A stretch of 64,000 bases of DNA from Petrolisthes cinctipes (GCA_033782935.1 JAWQEG010000287.1:1054001-1118000), one strand, 5' to 3'; counted from the first letter of the stretch, positions 35,327-48,435 are shown. Notes: generated by a model from the letters alone, not told the origin. Numbers and translations: made by a program.

Positions 35327-38300
35327 AGAATATTTTCAAAATACAGGCCCAAAACATACTGAAAACTGATCTTTTAGGTGCCCAAAAGTCGACATGTGCA
35401 TGCATCTTCTGTACCCGTTTATATCTCAAATTCAGGCTCCAAACACCCAAAAATTCCATATTTTGGGGTCCCAGAAGCGATCTGTACATGCGTACTCAGT
35501 GCTAGAATATTTTCAAAATACAGGCCCAAAACGTACTGAAAACTGATCTTTTAGGTGCCCAAAGTCAATATGTGTATGCATCTTCTTTACTCGTTTATAT
35601 CTCAAATTCAGGCTCAAAACACCCGAAAATTTGATATTTTTGTGTCCCAGAAGCGATCTGTACATGCCTACTCAGTGTCAGAGTATTTTCAAAATACAGG
35701 CCCAAATCATGCTCAATATCGATATTTTGGGTGCCCAAAATCGATATGTGCATGCATCTTCTGTACCAGTTTATATCTCAAATTCAAGCTCAAAATACCC
35801 AAAAGTTCGATATTTTCTTGTCCCAGAAGCGATCTGTACATCCATACTCCTTGCTAGAATGTTTTCAAGATACAGACCCAAAACATGCTTAAAATCGATA
35901 TTTTAAGTGCAAAAAGACGATATGTGCATGCATCTTCTTTACCCGTTTATATCCCAAATTCAGGCTCAAAACACCCGAAAATTCGATATTTTTGGGACCC
36001 AGAAGCGATCTGTACATGCCTACTCCGTGTTAGAGTATTTTCAAAATATAGGCCCAAAACATGCTAAAAATCGATATTTTGGGTGCCCAACATCGATATG
36101 TGAATTCATCTTATGTACCAGTTTATATCTCAAATTCAGGCTCAACACACCCAAAAATTCGATATTTCGGGTCCCAGAAGCGATCTGTACGTGCCTACTT
36201 CTTGCTAGAATGTTTTCAAGATATAGACCCAAAACATGTTAAAAATCGATATTTTAGGTGCAAAATGTTGATATGTGCATGCATCTTCAGTACCCGTTTA
36301 TATCTCAAATTCATGCTCAAAACACCCGAAAATTCGATATTTTGGGGTCCCAGTAGCGATCTGTACATGCCTACTCCGTGTTAGAGTATTTTCAAAATAC
36401 CGGCCAAAAACATGTTGAAAATCGATATTTTAGGTGCCCAAAGTCAATATGTGCATGCATCTTCTGTACCCGATTATATCTCAAATTCAGGCTCAAAACA
36501 CCCGAAAATTCGATATTTTGGGGTCCCAGAAGCGATCTGTACATGCCTACTCAGGTCGAGAATATTTTCTAAATATATGCCCAAAACATGCTAAAAATCG
36601 ATATTTTTGGTGCCCAAAGTCGATATCTCAAATTCAGGCCCAAAATACCCGAAAATTCGAAATTTTGGTGTCCCACAAGCGATCTGTACATGCCTACTCC
36701 GTGTTAGAGTGTTTTCAAAATATAGGCCCAAAACATACTGAAAATCGTTCTTTTAGGTGCCCAAAAGTCGATATGTGCATGCAACTTATGTACCCGTTTA
36801 TATCTCAAATTCACTCTCAAAACACCCGAAAATTCGATATTTTGGGGTCCCAGGAGCGATCTGTACATGCCTACTCCGTGTTAGAGTATTTTCAATATAC
36901 AGGCCCAAAACATGTTGAAAATCGATATTTTAGGTGCCCAAAGTCGATATCTCAAATTCAGGCCCAAAACACCTGAAAATTCGATATTTTAAGGGCCCAG
37001 AAGCGATCTGTACATGCCTACTCCGTGTTAGAATATTTTTAAAATACAGGCCCAAAACATACTGAAAATCTATCTTTTAGGTGCCCAAAAGTCGATATGT
37101 GCATGCAACTTCTGTACCCGTTTATATCTCAAATTCAGACTCAAAACACCCGAAATTTCGATATTTTATGGTCCCAGAAGCGATCTGTACATGCGTACTC
37201 AGTGCTAGAATGTTTTCAAAATATAGGCTCAAAACATGCTAAAAATAGATATTTTAAGTGTCCAAAGTCGATATATGCATGCATCTTCTGTACCCGTTTA
37301 TATCTCAAATTCAGGTCCAAAACACCCGAAAATTCGATATTTTGGGGTCCCAGAAGCGATCTGTACATGCGTACTCAGTGCTAGAATATTTTCAAAATAC
37401 AGGCCCAAAACATACTGAAAACTGATCTTTTAGGTGCACAAAAGTCGATATGTGCATGCATCTTCTGTACCCATTTATATCTCAAATTCAGGCTCCAAAC
37501 ACCCGAAAATTCGATATTTTGGGTCGCAGAAGCGATCTGTACATGATTACTCCGTGTTAGAGTATTTTCAAAATACAGGCCCAAAACATACTGAAAATCG
37601 ATCCTTTAGGTGCCCAAAAGTCGGTATGTGCATGCATCTTCTGTACTCGTTTATATCTCAAATTCAGGCTCCAAACAACCGAAAATTCGATATTTTGGGA
37701 ACTCAGAAGCCATCTGTACATGCCTACTCAGATACAGTCCCAAAACATGCTGAAAATCGATATTTTAGGTGCCCCCAAAAGTCGATATGTGCTTGCATCT
37801 TCAGTACCCGATTATATCCCAAATTCAAGCTCAAAACACCCTAAAATTCGATATTTTGAGGTCCCAGAAGCGATCTGTACATGCCTACTCCGTGTTAGAG
37901 TATTTTCAAAATATAGGCCCAAAACATGCTAAAAATCGATATTTTAGGTGCCCAAAGTCGATATTTCAAATTAAGGCACAAAACACCCGATAATTCGATA
38001 TTTTGAGGTCCCAGAAGCAATCTGTACATGCCTACTCCGTGTTAAAATATTTTCAAAATACAGGCCCAAAACATACTGAAAATCGATCTTTTAGGTGCCC
38101 AAAAGTCGATATGTGCATTCAACTTCTGTACCCGTTTATATCTCAAATTGAGGCTCCAAACACCCGAAAATTCGATATTTTATGGTCCCAGAAGCGATCT
38201 GTACATGCCAACTCAGTGCTAGAATGTTTTCAATATATAGGCTCAAAACATGCTAAAAATCTATATTTTAAGAGTCCAAAGGCGATATGTGCATGCATCT

Positions 38301-41300
38301 TTTGTACCCGTTTATATCTCAAATTCAGGCTCAAAACACTCGAAAATTCGGTATTTTTGGGTCCTTGAAGCGATCCGTACATGCCTACTCCTAGTTAGAA
38401 TTTTTTCAAGATACAGACCCAAAACATGTTGAAAATCGATATTTTAGGTTCCCAAAGACAATATGTGCATGCATCTTCTGTACCCGTTTATATCTCAAAT
38501 TCAGTCTCCAAACACCCGAAAATTCGATATTTTGGGGTCCCAGAAGCGATCTGTACATGCGTAATCAGTGCTAGAATATTTTGAAAATAATGGCCCAAAA
38601 CATGCTAAAAATCGATATTTTAGGTGCCCAAAGTCGATATCTTAAAATCAGGCCCAAAACACCCGAAAATTCGATATTTTGGGGTCGCAGAAGCGATCTG
38701 TACATGCCTACTCCGTGTTAGAGTATTTTCAAAATACAGGCCCAAAACATACTGAAAATCGATCCTTTAGGTGCCCAAAAGTCGGTATGTGCATGCATCT
38801 TCTGTACTCGTTTATATCTTAAATTCTGGCTCCAAACACCCGAAAATTCGATATTTTGGGAACTCAGAAGCCATCTGTACATGCCTACTCAGATACAGTC
38901 CCAAAACATGATAAAAATCGATATTTTAGGTTCCCCCAAAAGTCGATTTGTGCTTGCATCTTCAGTACCCGATTATATCCCAAATAAAGGCTCAAAACAC
39001 CCTAAAATACGATATTTTGAGGTCCCAGAAGCGATCTGTACATGCCTACTCCGTGTTAGAGTATTTTCAAAATATAGGCCCAAAACATGCTAAAAATCGA
39101 TGTTTTAGGTGCCCAAAGTCAATATTTCAAATTCAGGCACAAAACACCCGATAATTCGATATTTTGAGGTCCCAGAAGCGATCTGTACATGCCTACTCCG
39201 TGTTAAAATATTTTCAAAATACAGGCCCAAAACATACTGAAAATCTATCTTTTAGGTGCCCAAAAGTCGATATGTGCATGCAACTTCTGTACCCGTTTAT
39301 ATCTCAAACTCTGGCTCCAAATACACGAAAATTCGATATTTTGGGGTCCCAGAAGCGATCTGTACATGCCTACTCAGTGCTAGAATGTTTTCAAAATATA
39401 GGCTCAAAACATGCTAAAAATCGATATTTTAAGTGTCCAAAGTCGATATGTGCATGCATCTTCTGTACCCGTTTATATCTCAAATTCAGGCTCCAAACAC
39501 CCGAAAATTCGATATTTTGGGGTCCCAGAAGCGATCTGTACATGCCTACTCAGATACAGTCCCAAAACATGCTGATAATCGATATTTTAGGTGCCCAAAA
39601 GTCGATATGTGCATGCATCTTTTGTACCCGATTATTTCCCAAATTCAGGTTCAAATCACACGAAAATTCGATATTTTGGGGTCCCAGAAGCGATCTCTAA
39701 ATGCCTACTCAGTGCGAGAATATTTTAAATATATATGCCCAAAACATGCAAAAAAATCGATATTTTAGGTGCCCAAAGTCGATATCTCAAATTCAGGCCC
39801 AAAACACCCGAAAATTCGATATTTTGGGGTCCCAGAAGCGATCTGTACATGCCTATTCCGTGTTAGAGTATTTTCAAAATACAGGCCCAAAACATGTTTA
39901 AAACTCGATATTTTAGGTGCCTAAAGTCAATATGTGCATGCATCTTCTGTACCCGATTATATCTCAAATTCAGGCTCAAAACACTCGAAAATTCGGTATT
40001 TTTGGGTCCTAGAAGCGATCTGTACATGCCTACTCCTAGTTAGAATGTTTTCAAGATACAGACCCAGAACATGCTCAAAATCGATATTTTAGGTGACCAA
40101 AAGTCGATATGTGCATGCATCTTCAGTACCCGTTTATATCTCAAATTCAGGCTCAAAACACCCGAAAATTCGATATTTTGGGGTCCCACAAGGGATCTGT
40201 ACATGCCTACTCCCTGTTAGAGTATTTTCAATATACAATCCCAAAACATGTTGAAAATCGATATTTTAGGTGCCCAAAGTCAATATGTGCATGCATCCTC
40301 TGTACCCGATTATATCTCAAATTCAGCCTCAAAACACCCGAAAATTCGATATTTTGGGGTTCCAGAAGCGATCTGTATATGCGTTCTCAGTGCTAGACTA
40401 TTTTCAAAATATAGGCCCAAAACATGCTAAAAATCGATATTTTAGGTGCCCAAAGTCGATATATCTGTACATGCCTACTCCGTGTTAGAGTATTTTCAAA
40501 ATACAGGCCCAAAACATACTGAAAATCGATCTTTTAGGTGCCCAAAAGTCGATTTGTGCATGCAAATTCTGTACCCGTTTATATCTCAAATTCAGGCTCC
40601 AAACACCCGAAAATTCAAAATTTTGGGTCCCACAAGCGATCTACACATGCCTACTCCGTGTTAGAGTATTTTCAAAATACAGGCACAAAACATACTGAAA
40701 ATCTATCTTTTAGGTGCCCAAAAGTCGATATGTGCATGCAACTTCTGTACCCGTTATATCTCAAATTCAAGCTCCAAACACCCGAAAATTCGATATTTTG
40801 GGGTCCCAGAAGCGATCTGTACATGCCTACTCAGTGCTAGAATGTTTTCAAAATATAGGCTCAAATCATGCTAAAAATCGATATTTTAAGTGTCCAAAGT
40901 CGATATGTGCATGCAACTTCTGTACCCGTTTATGTCTCAAATTCACTCTCAAAACACCCGAAAATTCGATATTTTGGGGTCCCAGAATCGATTTGTACAT
41001 GCCTACTCCGTGTTAGAGTATTTTCAAAATACAGGCCCAAAACATGTTAAAAATCGATATTTTAGGTGCCTAAAGTCATTATGTGCATGCATCTTCTTTA
41101 CCCGATTATATCTCAAATTCAGGCTCAAAACACCCGAACATTCGATATTTTGCGTTCCCAGAAGCGATATGTACATGCGTACTCAGTGCTAGAATATTTT
41201 CAAAATATAGGCCCAAAACATGCTATAAATCGATATTTTACGTGCACAAAGTCGATTTCTCAAATTCAGGCCCAAAACACCCGAATATTCGATATTTTTG

Positions 41301-41337
41301 GGTCGCAGAAGCGTTCTGTACATGCCTACTCCGTGTT
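35327..41337. repeat. 6,011-bp tandem segmental duplication, copy 2
   Basis: Directly abuts copy 1. Identity stops at about 41340, where this copy continues GTATTTTCAAAATACAAGCC while copy 1 at 35330 has A and ACAGGCC. No transposable element lies inside either copy. Near-identity implies a very recent unequal exchange, or an assembly duplication. Confidence 0.92.
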
Positions 41338-44322
41338 AGAGTATTTTCAAAATACAAGCCCAAAACATACTGAAAATCGATCCTTTAGGTGCCCAAAAGT
41401 CGGTATGTGCATGCATCTTCTGTACTCGTTTATATCTAAAATTCAGGCTCCAAACACCCGAACATTCGATATTTTGGGGACCCAGAATCCATATGTACAT
41501 GCCTAATCAGATACAGTTCCAAAATCTGCTGAAAATCGATATTTTAGGTGCCCCCAAAAGTCGATATGTGCATGCATCTTCAGTACCCGATTATATCCCA
41601 AATTCAGGCTCAAAACACCCGAAAATTCGATATTTTGGGGTCCCAGAAGCGATCTGTACATGTGTACTCAGTGCTAGAATATTTTCAAAATATATGCCCA
41701 AAACATGCTAAAAATCGATATTTTAGGTGCCCAAAGTCGATATATCAAATTCAGGCACAAAACACCCGGAAATTCGATATTTTGAGGTCATAGATGCGAT
41801 CTGTACATGTCTACTCCGTGTTAGAATATTTTCAAAATACAGGCCCAAAACATACTGAAAATATGTCTTTTAGGTGCCCAAAAATCGATATGTGCATGCA
41901 ACATCTGTACCCGTTTATATCTCAAATTAAGGCTCCAAACACCCGAAAATTCGATATTTTGGGGTCCCAGAAGCGATCTGTACATGCCTACTCAGTGCTA
42001 GAATGTTTTCAAAATATAGGCTCAAAACATGCTAAAAATCGATATTTTAAGTGTACAAAGTCGATATGTGCATGCAACTTCTGTACCCGTTTATATCTCA
42101 AATTCACTCTCAAAACACCCGAAAATTCTATATTTTGGGGTCCCAGAAGCGATCTGTACATGCCTACTTCGTGTTAGAATATTTTCAAAATACAGGCCCA
42201 AAACATGTTTAAAACTCGATATTTTAGGTGCCTAAAGTTAATATGTGCATGCATCTTCTGTACCCGATTATATCTCAAATTCAGGCTCAAAACACTCGAA
42301 AATTCGGTATTTTTGGGTCCTAGAAGCGATCTGTACATGCCTACTCCTAGTTAGAATGTTTTCAAGATACACACCCAAAACATGCTCAAAATCGATATTT
42401 TAGGTGACCAAAAGTCGATATGTGCATGCATCCTCTGTACCCGATTATATCTCAAATTCAGCCTCAAAACACCCGAAAATTCGATATTTTGGGTCCCAGA
42501 AGCGATCTGTATATGCGTACTCAGTGCTAGATTATTTTCAAAATATATGCCCAAAACATGCTAAAAATCGATATTTTAGGTGCCCAAAGTCGATATCTCA
42601 AATTCAGGCCAAAAACACCCGAAAATTCGATATTTTGGGGTTCCACAAGCGATCTGTACATGCCTACTCAGTGCTAGAATATAATCAAAACATAGGCCTA
42701 AAACATGCTAAAAATCGATATTTTAGGTGCACAAAGACGACAACTCAAATTCAGGCCCAAAACACCCGAAAATTCGACATTTTCAGGTCCTAAAAGCGAT
42801 CTGTACATGCCTACTCCGTGTTAGAATATTTTCAAAATACATGTTCAAAACATACTGAAAATCGATCTTTTAGGTGCCCAAAAGTCGATATGTGCATGCA
42901 TCTTCTGCACCCGTTTATATCTCAAATTCAGGCTCAAAACACCCGAAAATTCGGTATTTTTCGGTCCTATAAGCGATCTGTACATGCCTACTCCTAGTTA
43001 GAATGTTTTTATGATACAGATCCAAAACATGCTCAAAATCGATATTCTAGGTGCCCAAAAGTCGATATGTGCATGCATCTTCAGTACCCGTTTATATCTC
43101 AAATTCAGGCTCAAAACACCCGAAAATTCGATATTTTGGGGTCCTAGAAGCGATCTGTACATGCCTACTCCGTGTTAGAATATTTTCAAAATACATGTTC
43201 AAAACATACTGAAAATCGATTTTTTAGGTGCCCAAAAGTCGATATGTGCATGCATCTTCTGCACCCGTTTATATCTCAAATTCAGGCTCAAAACACCCGA
43301 AAATTCGATATTTTGGGGTCCCAGAAGCGATCGGTATATGCCTACTCAGTGCTAGAATTTTTTCAAAATATAGGCCCAAAAATGCTAAAAATCGATATTT
43401 TAGGTGCCCAAAGTCGATATCTCAAATTCAGGCCCAAAACACCCGAAAATTCGATATTTTGGGGTCGCAGAAGCGATCTGTACATGCCTACTCCGTGTTA
43501 GAGTATTTTCAAAATACAGGCCCAAAACATACTGAAAATCGATCTTTTAGGTGCCCAAAAGTCGATATGTGCATGCATCTTCTGTACTCGTTTATATCTC
43601 AAATTCAGGCTCCTAACAACCGAAAATTCGATATTTTGGGGTCATAGAAGCGATCTGTACATGCCTACTCAGATACAGTCCCAAAACATGCTGAAAATCG
43701 ATATTTTAGTTGCCCAAAAGTCGATATGTGCATGCATATTCAGTACCCGTATATATCCCAAATTCAGGCTCAAAACACCCGAAAATTCGATATTTTGGAG
43801 TCCCATAAGCGATCTGTACATGCCTACTCCGTGTTAGAGTATTTTCAATATACAGGCCCGAAACATACTGAAAATCGATCTTTTAGGTGCCCAAAAGTCG
43901 ATATGTGCATGCAACTTCTGTACCTGTTTATATCTCAAATTCAGGCTCAAAACACCCGAAAATTCGATATTTTGGGGTCCCAGAAGCGATCTGTACATGC
44001 GTACTCAGTGCTAGTTTATTTTCAAAATATAGGCCCAAAACATGCTAAAAATCGATATTTTAGGTGCCCAAAGTCGATATTTCAAATTCAGGCCCAAAAC
44101 ACCCGAAAATTCGATATTTTGAGGTCCCAGAAGCGATCTGTACATGCCTACTCCGTGTTAGAATATTTTCAAAAAACAGGCCCAAAACATACTGAAAATA
44201 GATCTTTTAGGTGCCCGAAAGTCGTTATGTGCATGCATCTTCTATACCCTTTTTTATCTCAAATTCAGGCTCCAAACACTCGAAAATTCGATATTTTGGG
44301 GTCCCAGAAGCGATCTGTACAT

Positions 44323-45504
44323 TGTTACGTGTGTCTGAATTATTATTATTGATTTATAAGTGTTGCTATCTACTTTTGACAGTGACTGTGGATGTGGTAG
44401 TGAGTGTGGTAGCAGAGGCCCCACACCCGGATGTATTGAAAGCGGATTAAAGTCACTTATTTTTCAATTTTCTTAAAGTGTAGGTGTCGTAAGGTCGGGT
44501 ATGTCATAACCAGCTATATTTTCTAGATTCGTACGCTTTCTCTCTCCTTCTCTCGCAAGTGGCGTGAGGAGTGTCCGTTTTCATTACGTAGGACTACCCA
44601 TAGTTTCTTGGGAGGGAACGTATGAGTATAGTGTGTTTAAGTCTGTGTTAACGAACAGGTTCGGAGACGTTCCTGTAGCTTTGTTCTAACTTGCTTACTC
44701 TTCTTTATCAAGCCGAGAGTATATAAGAGCGAGGCTTATGCCTTGTTGCTTTAGATATTCTTGGAGACTGGGATGACAAGCTTGTATTGTGTTTTGTAAG
44801 TGATTGAGTGTGGTAAGATTCGGGAGGAGACACGCCGACGTATTTTTGTTAAGTATAATTGTTTATTTCTACTTTCTTCTCACAAGTAACTTGGTAGTCA
44901 CTCTCGTATTATTATTATTACTATTATTATTATTATATATATATTTGGATATTGATTATTCTATTATATTATTACATGGGTGTGATGCATTGATGATTAT
45001 TTACTATATATGCCAGTGAAGTGCTGATATTATTAATAGACTAATTCTATGCTTACGTGTGTGCCTAGAGCCTTGTATTAAAGTGATGGCACAGTGGTAG
45101 TAAGTTGTTGTGTGATTATTGCGAGTGTATTATATATATTTTGGGTGCTCTGTCTCACGTTCTGTCATAGTTGGGAATCCTGATTTCATTTAATAATTCT
45201 TTCTGTGTTACTTGTATGTCTTTGTGTTAGTTCATATTGTCATTATATATTATAGAAAATCTGAGTAGTTTCTCTTTCATCTTTTATTCATTCTAAACGA
45301 ACTTGGGTATATGTATGGACGGTCACTTTAGGGTTGAGTTGGCAATCTTTCATACAGGCTGGGTTGGTACTTTTACTTATTCTTCATAACTTATAGTCAG
45401 ATACCTGCCACCCAGTGCTACTTTGTTCTGTTGATAGCTAACTTTGGAGTAAGTCTAGTCTAGTGACTAGTACTGTACTGTATCTCTACCCTCCGTCCGT
45501 AACA
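44323..45504 (+). repeat. 5' LTR
   Basis: A 1,182-bp long terminal repeat beginning TGTTACGTG and ending CCGTCCGTAACA, with the usual TG...CA termini and 6-bp terminal inversion TGTTAC/GTAACA. A TATA box lies at 44720. An (ATT)n-like tract lies at about 44908-44948. It has no meaningful ORF. It differs from the 3' LTR by substitutions only; 12 of about 27 are packed into 44429-44475. Confidence 0.95.
44720..44727 (+). promoter_or_regulatory. Candidate TATA box in 5' LTR
   Basis: TATATAAG in the context GCCGAGAGTATATAAGAGCGAGG, about 400 bp into the LTR. The same sequence is conserved at 49405-49412 in the 3' LTR. This is the only strong TATA match in a GC-neutral setting in the LTR, so it plausibly marks the U3/R transition. 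The start site is not determined. Confidence 0.5.
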
Positions 45505-45645
45505 TATAAATTGGCGACCTCGCCAGGATTTCCAATTTTTGCTGAACTGAGACTTGTGTACTATCATTGCATTACTGTTGTAATTTTTTTTTTTTGCATT
45601 GCATTTTTCCATTTTTTGTGTACCGTGCCTAATAGTTAGTGAGCA
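45505..45645 (+). other. Primer-binding site and leader before gag
   Basis: TGGCGACCTCGCCAGGAT at 45512-45529 starts seven bases after the LTR. It begins with TGG, the complement of a tRNA CCA end, as expected for a minus-strand primer-binding site; I cannot name the tRNA from memory with confidence. The rest of the leader is AT-rich with a T12-13 run near 45580, then the gag ATG at 45646. Confidence 0.6.
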
Positions 45646-48435
45646 ATGGAGACTCAGGGTGTGGCTAGTGAAAGGTGGGCTCCACTTCATCTCACTTCTG
45701 AGCAGGATGCTGCAGATTTTATTAAATCAAGTCCTAATCCCGAGAGAGTAAGGGCTCTGAGGAGAGAGGAATTGTTACTTGTTGCACAGAAGTTGGAACT
45801 TGCCGTTGAAAGTTCCAACGCATTTCCACTAGCCAACCTGATTTGCCACCATCTATGCGGCACTGATTTGTATGATTTTGTTGAGAGAAAGGATAATGTT
45901 TCTGTCGTAAGTGACTGGTCTGCACATTCTGATTTGCTTGAAACCACTGTGATTCCGAATAAACAATTTGGGAATGACCAAGCTGCGTGTGACCATGAGT
46001 TCCGTATGCTACAATTACAGCTTGAGAGAGAGCAAAGGAGGTTAGAGTCTGAGTTAGAGCAAAGGAGATTAGAGTCTGAGAGTGAAGAAAGGAGAGCTCA
46101 GTTGGAGTTTGAGAAAAGGAAACTGGAATTGGAGTTGGAAAAACATAAAGTGGACCATGAGCCACGACGACCGGTTGCGTCGGGAGTGTCATCAGAACAG
46201 CACAGGTTGGTTCCTAAGTTTGATGAGGACCATGTTGCTGAATTTTTCCAGAGGTTTGAGAAAATAGCAGAGGGTAGTGGGTGGCCGAAGGAACGATGGT
46301 CAACGCTAGCACAGTCAGTATTTTGTGGTAAAGCTTTAAGAGCATTTGATGCTCTCAGTTTTCAGGAATCTTTGGATTATGAAACGTTAAAGTCTGCAGT
46401 ACTAAGGACGTATGAATTAAGACCAGAAGCTTATAGACAGAGGTACCGTAATAGTAAGAAACGTCCTAATGAGACATGGACTGAATTTATGAGATATCAG
46501 AGTGACCAATTTTTAGCATGGATGAGAAGTGAGAGAGTAGAAGGTAATTATTGTAGGTTGGAGGAGGTGGTTAAGTTGGAGCAATTTCTGAGCCAGATGG
46601 AGCCAGATTTGCAGATGTTTATAAGTGATAAGAGAGTTAAGACAGCTGAGGAAGCTGCAGTTTATGCTGATGATTATGTTTTAGTCAGGAAGCAGTTTAA
46701 AGCCAAAGACAAAGGCCAAAATAGACCCCCTCCAACCACCAATAATAAAACCTATGATAGTGATGTCTCCCCGAATTCTAAAAGCACTCATGTCACTAGT
46801 CCCAGTCCCCCAGGTATCTCACATGCACAAACACCTACACGCACTCCACACAAACCTTGGACACGAACTTTCACATGTACTTATTGCCACAAAACAGGGC
46901 ATACTGTAGACAGATGTTGGAGAAAGGCAGGAGTTGTTAGGCCAACCAATTTTGTTTCTTGTGACAAGGCTATTGTCACAGTTTCTGAGCCCCGAAAGGA
47001 TAGTAGGGATAACTCTTTTTTGCCCACTTCTAAAGATAGAGTTCTTTCAGAAGGAGGGAAGGGTGCAGTGGATGCTGTTCCCATGTCTGACGTTACAGGA
47101 GCTGTTGTCCAGTCGGTAGCTACGGATGCTGCGGCTGAGGATTGTTACGCTCCATATCGTTCTGATGGGTTGGTCAAGCTGGGGGAATCCCAGCATCCTG
47201 TTAAGATACTCCGAGACACTGGTTCTACAATTACTCTGTGGGTAAGACCGAAACATGTTGAGGTGAGGTCTAAGGACTTTGTTTTACTCAGGGGAGTCGG
47301 AGGCTCCCTGACGGTTCCTTTGGTGGAGTGTAGGGTGAGTTGTAATTTATTTAACGGGACGGCACAGGTTGGAGTGGTGGAGTCATTGCCCGAGTCTAAT
47401 GTGGATCTAATTCTTGGGAATGATTTGGTCAGGGGTGAGGAAGTGAGTGCCCCAGTTATGACCAAGGATCCTGTACCTGCCGAAGTTGCGGAGGATGAGG
47501 ACCAGATGAACTTCCCTGTGTGTGCCGTGACCCGATCGATGTCTAGGGTGGAGGAGAGCCGGCGTGTGGAAGCAGCCGAGGCTGTTGTAACTCCTTCCGA
47601 CCCACCAGGGGAGGACGTTGACGGTGATGGAGAATCACCGGACGACCTTTCTTTAACTAATCTTTTTTCAGATACCTCTAGTAAGCAGTTGGCTTTAGAG
47701 TGTGTCGATGTTGATGAATTTAAGAACTTGCAAGGTAGTGACCCAGGTATCCAAGAGTTAAGGAGCCTGGCAGTTGAAAATATGGGGGAAGAAAAGGGTT
47801 CATGTTTATATGAGAAGGATGGAGTTTTGTACAGGAGGTGGAGACCTCCTCATACTAGTGTGGATGAGGGATTGAGGGATGTACACCAGTTAGTTGTGCC
47901 GAATGTGTGCAGGCAGGAACTAATTAGGCTAGCCTATGATATTCCCTTTGCTGCCCACTTAGGAGTGAGGAAAACCCTTGAACGGCTTAGGGCAGAAATT
48001 TACTGGCCTGCCATGAGGGCTGATGTGTACCAGCATGTGAGAAGTTGTCATACATGCCAGGTTGTGGGACGGCCTAACCAGAAACCATCTAAGTCTCCCC
48101 TAATTCCCATCCCTGCTATTGGACCACCTTTCTCAAAGTTAATTATAGACATAGTGGGTCCACTTCCTACCACTTCTACCGGATTTCAGTGTCTTCTTAC
48201 TATATTAGACCCTTGTACTAGGTACCCTGAGGCGATTCCCCTCAGAACTATGAATGCTAATGCTGTTGTAAAAGCATTGTTAGGATTTTGTACTAAGTTT
48301 GGGTTACCTAATGAAATACAGTCTGATAGGGGTTCTAATTTTTTGTCTAACCTGTTCCAGCAGACTTTGGAAGAGTTGGGAGTTAAACATGTTAGAAGCA
48401 GTGCTTACCATCCAGAGTCCCTGGCTGTGGAATAA
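45646..48435 (+). CDS. Gag-protease-integrase polyprotein (truncated Gypsy Gag-Pol)
   Basis: One frame of 929 codons from ATG at 45646 to TAA at 48433. Residues about 116-170 are a Glu/Arg/Leu-rich coiled coil. About 240-350 resemble the SCAN/Gag capsid fold (LKSAVLRTYELRPEAYRQRY). A CCHC knuckle is at 411-424 (C411, C414, H419, C424). Protease follows with DTG at 524-526 and the later strand LILGND. A linker leads to integrase: the zinc-binding domain has H771, C801 and C804, but residue 764, normally the first His, is Tyr. The catalytic core has Asp835 (IIDIVGP) and Asp894 (SDRGSNF). The last residue, Glu929, lies 34 residues after Asp894 instead of 35, and the frame then stops, losing the integrase C-terminus. 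Gag assembles particles around element RNA; protease processes the polyprotein; integrase inserts the cDNA. No RT lies between protease and integrase. Confidence 0.88.
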   Translation: METQGVASERWAPLHLTSEQDAADFIKSSPNPERVRALRREELLLVAQKLELAVESSNAFPLANLICHHLCGTDLYDFVERKDNVSVVSDWSAHSDLLETTVIPNKQFGNDQAACDHEFRMLQLQLEREQRRLESELEQRRLESESEERRAQLEFEKRKLELELEKHKVDHEPRRPVASGVSSEQHRLVPKFDEDHVAEFFQRFEKIAEGSGWPKERWSTLAQSVFCGKALRAFDALSFQESLDYETLKSAVLRTYELRPEAYRQRYRNSKKRPNETWTEFMRYQSDQFLAWMRSERVEGNYCRLEEVVKLEQFLSQMEPDLQMFISDKRVKTAEEAAVYADDYVLVRKQFKAKDKGQNRPPPTTNNKTYDSDVSPNSKSTHVTSPSPPGISHAQTPTRTPHKPWTRTFTCTYCHKTGHTVDRCWRKAGVVRPTNFVSCDKAIVTVSEPRKDSRDNSFLPTSKDRVLSEGGKGAVDAVPMSDVTGAVVQSVATDAAAEDCYAPYRSDGLVKLGESQHPVKILRDTGSTITLWVRPKHVEVRSKDFVLLRGVGGSLTVPLVECRVSCNLFNGTAQVGVVESLPESNVDLILGNDLVRGEEVSAPVMTKDPVPAEVAEDEDQMNFPVCAVTRSMSRVEESRRVEAAEAVVTPSDPPGEDVDGDGESPDDLSLTNLFSDTSSKQLALECVDVDEFKNLQGSDPGIQELRSLAVENMGEEKGSCLYEKDGVLYRRWRPPHTSVDEGLRDVHQLVVPNVCRQELIRLAYDIPFAAHLGVRKTLERLRAEIYWPAMRADVYQHVRSCHTCQVVGRPNQKPSKSPLIPIPAIGPPFSKLIIDIVGPLPTTSTGFQCLLTILDPCTRYPEAIPLRTMNANAVVKALLGFCTKFGLPNEIQSDRGSNFLSNLFQQTLEELGVKHVRSSAYHPESLAVE

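Larger units (their letters stand above)
24559..44322. repeat. 176/147/158-bp satellite array, block 3 (LINE to LTR element)
   Basis: Satellite continues from the LINE target duplication to the LTR element target duplication (44319-44322). Up to about 27.6 kb it resembles the left-hand 176-bp type. From about 27.9 kb the motif TTTTGGGGTCCC dominates, many monomers gain a base (CCCAAAAGTCG, 177 bp), and short monomers appear: 147 bp with AGTCGATATCTCAAATT, and about 158 bp with CTCAGATACAGTCCC. 24559-24830 resembles 25438-25710 at an offset of 879 bp. No gene is seen. Confidence 0.95.

Noticed and set aside
43726..44352. 208-codon ORF reaching into the 5' LTR
   Set aside because: It is satellite-derived and ends by chance a few codons inside the LTR; the frame spans the insertion junction.
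44804..45019. 71-codon ORF inside the 5' LTR rich in Leu/Ile/Tyr
   Set aside because: Produced by the (ATT)n tract and AT-rich LTR sequence; not preserved as a gene in such elements.
45512..45529. Assignment of a specific primer tRNA to the primer-binding site
   Set aside because: The TGG start and position fit, but I could not match the 18 bases to a particular tRNA without a database search.
45734..46192. 152-codon minus-strand ORF opposite gag
   Set aside because: Mirror of the coiled-coil repeat in gag; the sense frame is continuous over 929 codons with clear domains.
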